A stretch of 64,000 bases of DNA from a virus, in IMG/VR virus record IMGVR_UViG_3300049830_000285, positions 113,709-177,708 of that record; one strand, 5' to 3'. The notes below the pieces were generated by a model, which saw only the letters and a program-made list of their open reading frames with translations, did not search any database and was not told the origin of the DNA. Position 1 is the stretch's first letter; each line of letters begins with the position of its first letter. The translations under genes were made by a program, and so were the position numbers. Below are positions 63,946 to 64,000 of the stretch, one piece after another.

Positions 63946-64000
63946 TTTGTGTCCTATAATTACAATTATTATTGTACTCTGATTCTACCTCTTTTAAATC

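Overview
The window looks like a piece of a large (jumbo-class) tailed bacteriophage genome. It holds about 115 tightly packed, mostly short genes in alternating strand blocks, 25 tRNA genes that encode their own CCA ends plus several broken ones, eight HNH endonucleases, and virion proteins beside 'host-like' metabolic and translation genes. No rRNA, ribosomal protein or host housekeeping cluster is seen. The standard genetic code fits (TAA, TAG and TGA all stop).

Layout. 1-8.8 kb: virion genes, comprising a giant 5'-truncated tail/fibre-type protein with a vWA-like segment, a histidine phosphatase, a second structural protein sharing a module with the giant one, and a secreted Gly-rich protein. 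8.8-16.2 kb: Pth2-type peptidyl-tRNA hydrolase, ADP-ribosylglycohydrolase, dephospho-CoA kinase, HNH and FolD. 16.2-16.7 kb: non-coding and probably structured. 16.7-27.4 kb: paired acidic paralogues, a minimal alanyl-tRNA synthetase, Tat-type exported proteins, a metallophosphoesterase, an Rnl2-type RNA ligase and many small genes. 24.6-31.7 kb: a long tRNA array broken by HNH genes. 31.7-43.0 kb: capsid-like protein, glutamine-dependent NAD+ synthetase, LysRS and a catalytic-core class II synthetase of glycyl type. 43-51 kb: nucleoside hydrolase, a second tRNA cluster, an RlmN/Cfr-like radical SAM enzyme, a DUF4031-type gene split by an HNH ORF and a second RNA ligase. 51-64 kb: small genes, HAD phosphatase, capsid-like protein, NADAR protein, two proteins with Xre/MbcA/ParS-type C-termini, repeat-rich intergenic DNA and three tRNA-Asn genes.

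How the genes may work together. Translation: about 25 tRNAs, three synthetase-like proteins, Pth2, two RNA ligases and an RlmN-like enzyme would let the phage supply and repair its own decoding machinery. NAD/ADP-ribose: NadE, a DraG-type ADP-ribosylglycohydrolase, a NADAR protein and antitoxin-like domains related to those that restrain NAD-degrading RES toxins suggest resistance to NAD depletion or ADP-ribosylation. Cofactors: CoaE, FolD and NadE act at CoA, folate and NAD.

Expression. The strongest non-coding signal is a repeated promoter form: TCCTCA, 17 bp, a TATAAT-like -10, then only 5-6 nt to the ATG/GTG. Over 30 genes have a -10 box so close to the start that their mRNAs should be leaderless. 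tRNA units and a few genes instead use TTGACA promoters, and most of those lie directly downstream of a TTTCCTCAAA element.
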